Shown here one piece after another: positions 4,528 to 6,449 of a stretch of 6,449 nt of DNA (positions within the stretch are counted from its first letter, which is position 1; every line of letters begins with the position of its first letter). Made by a program: the position numbers and the translations under genes. Source of the stretch: JBOHNM01 sp050730675 (GTDB taxonomy: Bacteria; Planctomycetota; Phycisphaerae; Phycisphaerales; UBA1924); the NCBI GenBank assembly GCA_050730675.1, contig JBOHNM010000193.1, positions 1 to 6,449 on the forward strand, in the 5' to 3' direction. The notes below the pieces were generated by a model, which was not told where the DNA came from, made no database searches, and saw only the letters and a program-made list of their open reading frames with translations.

Positions 4528-4812
4528 GCAGGCGAAGGGTAATAGGGGAAGTTGTCTCCTCGGTGCGCGTGGTCGCGAGGTCTTGGTCGTCCTCAACGCC
4601 CTCCTCCGAACGCAAGCTCCCTGGAAGAACACCCTTGAAATCACTTGACACCAAATACAGTCGCTCTCCCGGCAGGAAGCAAAGAGGGGGAAAGAGCACC
4701 TCGGGGGAAACCATGTCGGTTCGCGCCCACGTCAGCAGAATCCCCTACTCACATCGGGGGGTTGCCGAGCGGACAGGCGGCCGGATTAGCGGGCACAATC
4801 CAATACTGTGGC
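4528..4812. other. Intergenic stretch between the divergent operon and the PEP-CTERM gene
   Basis: No gene is supported: open frames through it lack coding-like codon use and run into the operators or the downstream leader. A perfect TTGACA at 4645-4650 has no -10 at proper distance. A tRNA-like phrase around 4770-4800 does not fold as a tRNA. Confidence 0.5.
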
Positions 4813-4818
4813 TATACT
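4813..4818 (+). promoter_or_regulatory. Candidate -10 box of the PEP-CTERM gene
   Basis: TATACT matches five of six -10 bases and lies 57 bp upstream of the start codon. TG stands 2 bp ahead (4809-4810), near the extended -10 position but one base off. No good -35 is present, so the call is tentative. Confidence 0.4.
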
Positions 4819-4875
4819 CGGGCGAGAGTGAATCCGGCTCTTGACCGAGCCGCGGGAAGGAAGAGGGTTTTCACC

Positions 4876-6384
4876 ATGCTGCGATCCGTCCACGTCGTGC
4901 GTTCGGCGTTCATTTTGCTGGCACTGGCCGCCGGCGCTCAGGGAGACCTCATCGGTGTCCGTGCGGTTGCGCCGTTGAGCAGCGGGTCCTCCAGCTACTG
5001 GGCAATGAACCAGACCGGCTTTGTAGCGACGCCATCAGCCCCGGTGGTCACTTCGTTCATCCGCACTGAAATCGGTTCGGGCGCCCAGTTGACGCTGGCG
5101 CAGAACGGCGATGCCGTCGCGGGCATGCCGTCGCCGAGACGGTTGTCGTGGGTGGACAATCTCTGGCTGGATGATTCCGGGTCCCTGGTCGCCCAGGCGC
5201 GCGATGACGCGAACACGGCGTACATCGTTACCGGGCGGCGGCCCAACTTGACCTCCCGGGTGCGCACCGGCGATGCAGTGCCGGACGGGGGCGGGCGGGT
5301 CTACGACATCTCCACGGCGACACGCCTGACGGCGAATCGATCGGGGCAGTTCTTCTTCAACTCGCGATCGGGAGCGGATTACTTCAGTTCGTACTACGAC
5401 CCTGCGGTTGGACTGCGTTCGCTGCCGATGCCCGGGAGCGCGATGCCCGGCCTTCCGGGCTCCACCATTGATCAGTTCCAAGCGGGACAGTTGACTAACG
5501 CCGGACAACTGATGGTCCAGGGCACGACCGTCGGCTCGTCTTCGACGCGGATTCGTGGCATTTGGACGGGCACGCCCGACAATTGGAGCCTTCGCGTGCG
5601 CACCGGCGTTCCGATCGCTCCGGGCGGCCCGACGCTCTACGACTCGTACGGTGGCCGCATGAACGAATCGGGTGCGTTGATCACATTCGGCGCGCTTGAC
5701 AACCCGCTTCGCGAGGAGGTCGTGCTCTGGAGTTCGGGTGCAGGTCAACCCACGAGCGTTGTGTTCCAGCAGTACACACGCGGCCCGGGCATGGCGGTGG
5801 GTGAGCAATTTGCCGACCCGCATTCGGGCATGTTCCTCGACACGCACTTCAACAACGCGGGCAGCATTTCGATGGGCGCCACCATCCGCACGGCTTCACA
5901 CGTGGACGAGTACGGGTTCTGGTTCGGCGCCGCGAGCGATCCGCATCTGATCTTCCGGACCGGCGCAGCGGCGGCCGGTTTGCCGGCGGGCATAACGGTC
6001 AGCGTCTGGAACATCCTGGCGATGAACAACCGAGACGATGTCGTTCTGCAAGCGGCGCTTACCGGGCCCGGCGTTACGCAGTCCAATGGCTACGCGCTCC
6101 TGCACTGGAGCCCGACGGCCGGCCTGACGTCCTTCATCCGGCAGGGAGACCAGGTGCTGGCCGGCGGCGTGATGCGCACGGTGAACGTCTTCTGGCCGAT
6201 GTCCGACGAACCCGGCTGGCCGACCGATCAGCGCTCCATCGATGACGCGGGGCACTTCGCATTCCAGGTCGGATTCCTGGACGGCACGAATTACCTTATG
6301 GTGGCCAATGTGCCGACGCCCGGCGCGGCGGGGGTGCTGGTTGGGGCGGCGGTGTTCGGGTTGAGTCGGCGGCGGAGGGGTTGA
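4876..6384 (+). CDS. Exported NxxGxxxF tandem-repeat protein with PEP-CTERM anchor
   Basis: 502 aa. A signal peptide (1-23: LRSVHVVRSAFILLALAAGAQG, cleavage before Asp24) is followed by seven units of 53-72 residues with a core N/D-x-x-G-x-x-x-F/V: LDDSGSLVAQ (98), LTANRSGQFFF (151), LTNAGQLMVQ (206), MNESGALITF (262), FNNAGSISMG (325), MNNRDDVVLQ (383), IDDAGHFAFQ (455). Between them recur segments like RTGDAVPDGGGRVYD, FRTGAAAAGLPAG and IRQGDQVLAGG. This matches the 'choice-of-anchor tandem repeat NxxGxxxF' family, probably a beta-propeller-like surface protein of unknown role. The C-terminus is VPTPG (479-483), a hydrophobic segment (484-496) and SRRRRG, a PEP-CTERM sorting signal in its planctomycete form, removed by an exosortase-type enzyme encoded elsewhere. 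The ATG at 4876 is chosen for the signal peptide and the purine-rich GGAAGGAAGAGGG (4855-4867). The frame stays open upstream but looks non-coding. It has no operon partner in view. Confidence 0.9.
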   Translation: MLRSVHVVRSAFILLALAAGAQGDLIGVRAVAPLSSGSSSYWAMNQTGFVATPSAPVVTSFIRTEIGSGAQLTLAQNGDAVAGMPSPRRLSWVDNLWLDDSGSLVAQARDDANTAYIVTGRRPNLTSRVRTGDAVPDGGGRVYDISTATRLTANRSGQFFFNSRSGADYFSSYYDPAVGLRSLPMPGSAMPGLPGSTIDQFQAGQLTNAGQLMVQGTTVGSSSTRIRGIWTGTPDNWSLRVRTGVPIAPGGPTLYDSYGGRMNESGALITFGALDNPLREEVVLWSSGAGQPTSVVFQQYTRGPGMAVGEQFADPHSGMFLDTHFNNAGSISMGATIRTASHVDEYGFWFGAASDPHLIFRTGAAAAGLPAGITVSVWNILAMNNRDDVVLQAALTGPGVTQSNGYALLHWSPTAGLTSFIRQGDQVLAGGVMRTVNVFWPMSDEPGWPTDQRSIDDAGHFAFQVGFLDGTNYLMVANVPTPGAAGVLVGAAVFGLSRRRRG

Positions 6385-6419
6385 AATCCCTGCGGACGGG
6401 TGCACTCAGATGTGTGGTG

Positions 6420-6432
6420 GCGTGCGGCACGC
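6420..6432 (+). terminator. Short hairpin after the PEP-CTERM gene, doubtful terminator
   Basis: GCGTGC-G-GCACGC, 36 nt past the stop codon. The one-base centre forces opening of inner pairs and no T-run follows, so a terminator role is doubtful. Confidence 0.25.
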
Positions 6433-6434
6433 AT

Positions 6435-6449
6435 GCCCTCACCCCATCC
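6435..6449. repeat. Possible beginning of another copy of the C-tract palindromic repeat
   Basis: The last 15 bases, gccctcaccccatcc, match gccctaaccccctcc at 946-960 in 13 of 15 positions; there the sequence leads straight into the perfect palindrome of repeat unit 1. The window ends before the palindrome would appear. Confidence 0.4.

Noticed and set aside
4645..4650. Perfect -35 box TTGACA
   Set aside because: No -10-like hexamer lies 15-19 nt downstream on the plus strand, so it is not called a promoter.
4436..4714. 92-codon minus-strand open frame through the HMA promoter region
   Set aside because: It runs across both operators and the ribosome site of the HMA gene, has no coding-like codon pattern, and the product resembles nothing.
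4765..4820. tRNA-Ser-like phrase (ttgccgagcggacagg followed by cggcc)
   Set aside because: Only the D-arm region resembles a tRNA; no paired anticodon stem, T-arm or acceptor 3' half can be drawn.
4645..4875. 77-codon upstream extension of the PEP-CTERM gene
   Set aside because: It starts with TTG, would bury the signal peptide inside the protein and overlaps the likely promoter; the ATG at 4876 has a purine-rich ribosome site.

Overview
The window looks like a chromosomal piece of a high-GC planctomycete, most likely of the Phycisphaerae type. The grounds are a prepilin-type gene with the FTLVE N-terminus common in that phylum, and a secreted protein ending in a planctomycete-style PEP-CTERM anchor (VPTPG, hydrophobic stretch, RRRR). 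Strong C/G third positions in the coding frames fit as well. The phylum call rests on family knowledge and not on any marker gene.

Layout. Seven genes lie on the minus strand (1-4439) and one on the plus strand (4876-6384). From left to right: the 5' part of a pseudopilin-like gene (1-411, cut by the window edge); a hypothetical protein of 185 aa whose C-terminal half carries three diverged 25-residue tandem units built on a palindromic DNA repeat (627-1184); a 510-bp gene-free stretch with REP-like hairpins and a clear terminator; a SYLF/Ysc84 lipoprotein (1695-2249). Next come three tightly packed small membrane-protein genes (3388 down to 2446), resembling the enterobacterial yqjD-yqjE-yqjK arrangement, and then a two-gene metal-type operon: an HMA-domain protein (3984-4439) followed by a CsoR/RcnR/FrmR-family repressor (3596-3952). 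Last, after a divergent 436-bp intergenic region, is a 502-aa exported NxxGxxxF-repeat protein with a PEP-CTERM tail.

How the parts work together. The clearest regulatory story is the HMA-repressor operon. Its promoter region holds two 17-bp pseudo-palindromes of the ATACC(C)-GC tract-(G)GGTAT type expected for CsoR/RcnR-family repressors. One lies between the proposed -35 and -10 boxes and the other over the expected transcription start, so autorepression is likely. Both proteins are atypical: the HMA motif has lost its first cysteine (GMTSDAC), the HMA protein carries three extra GSC motifs in its tail, and the repressor has Thr where CsoR has its third copper ligand. The inducer is therefore open. 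The yqjDE-like cluster and the SYLF lipoprotein are envelope-associated families, probably tied to stress or stationary phase. The hypothetical protein, the hairpin repeats and the PEP-CTERM protein have no visible functional link to the rest.
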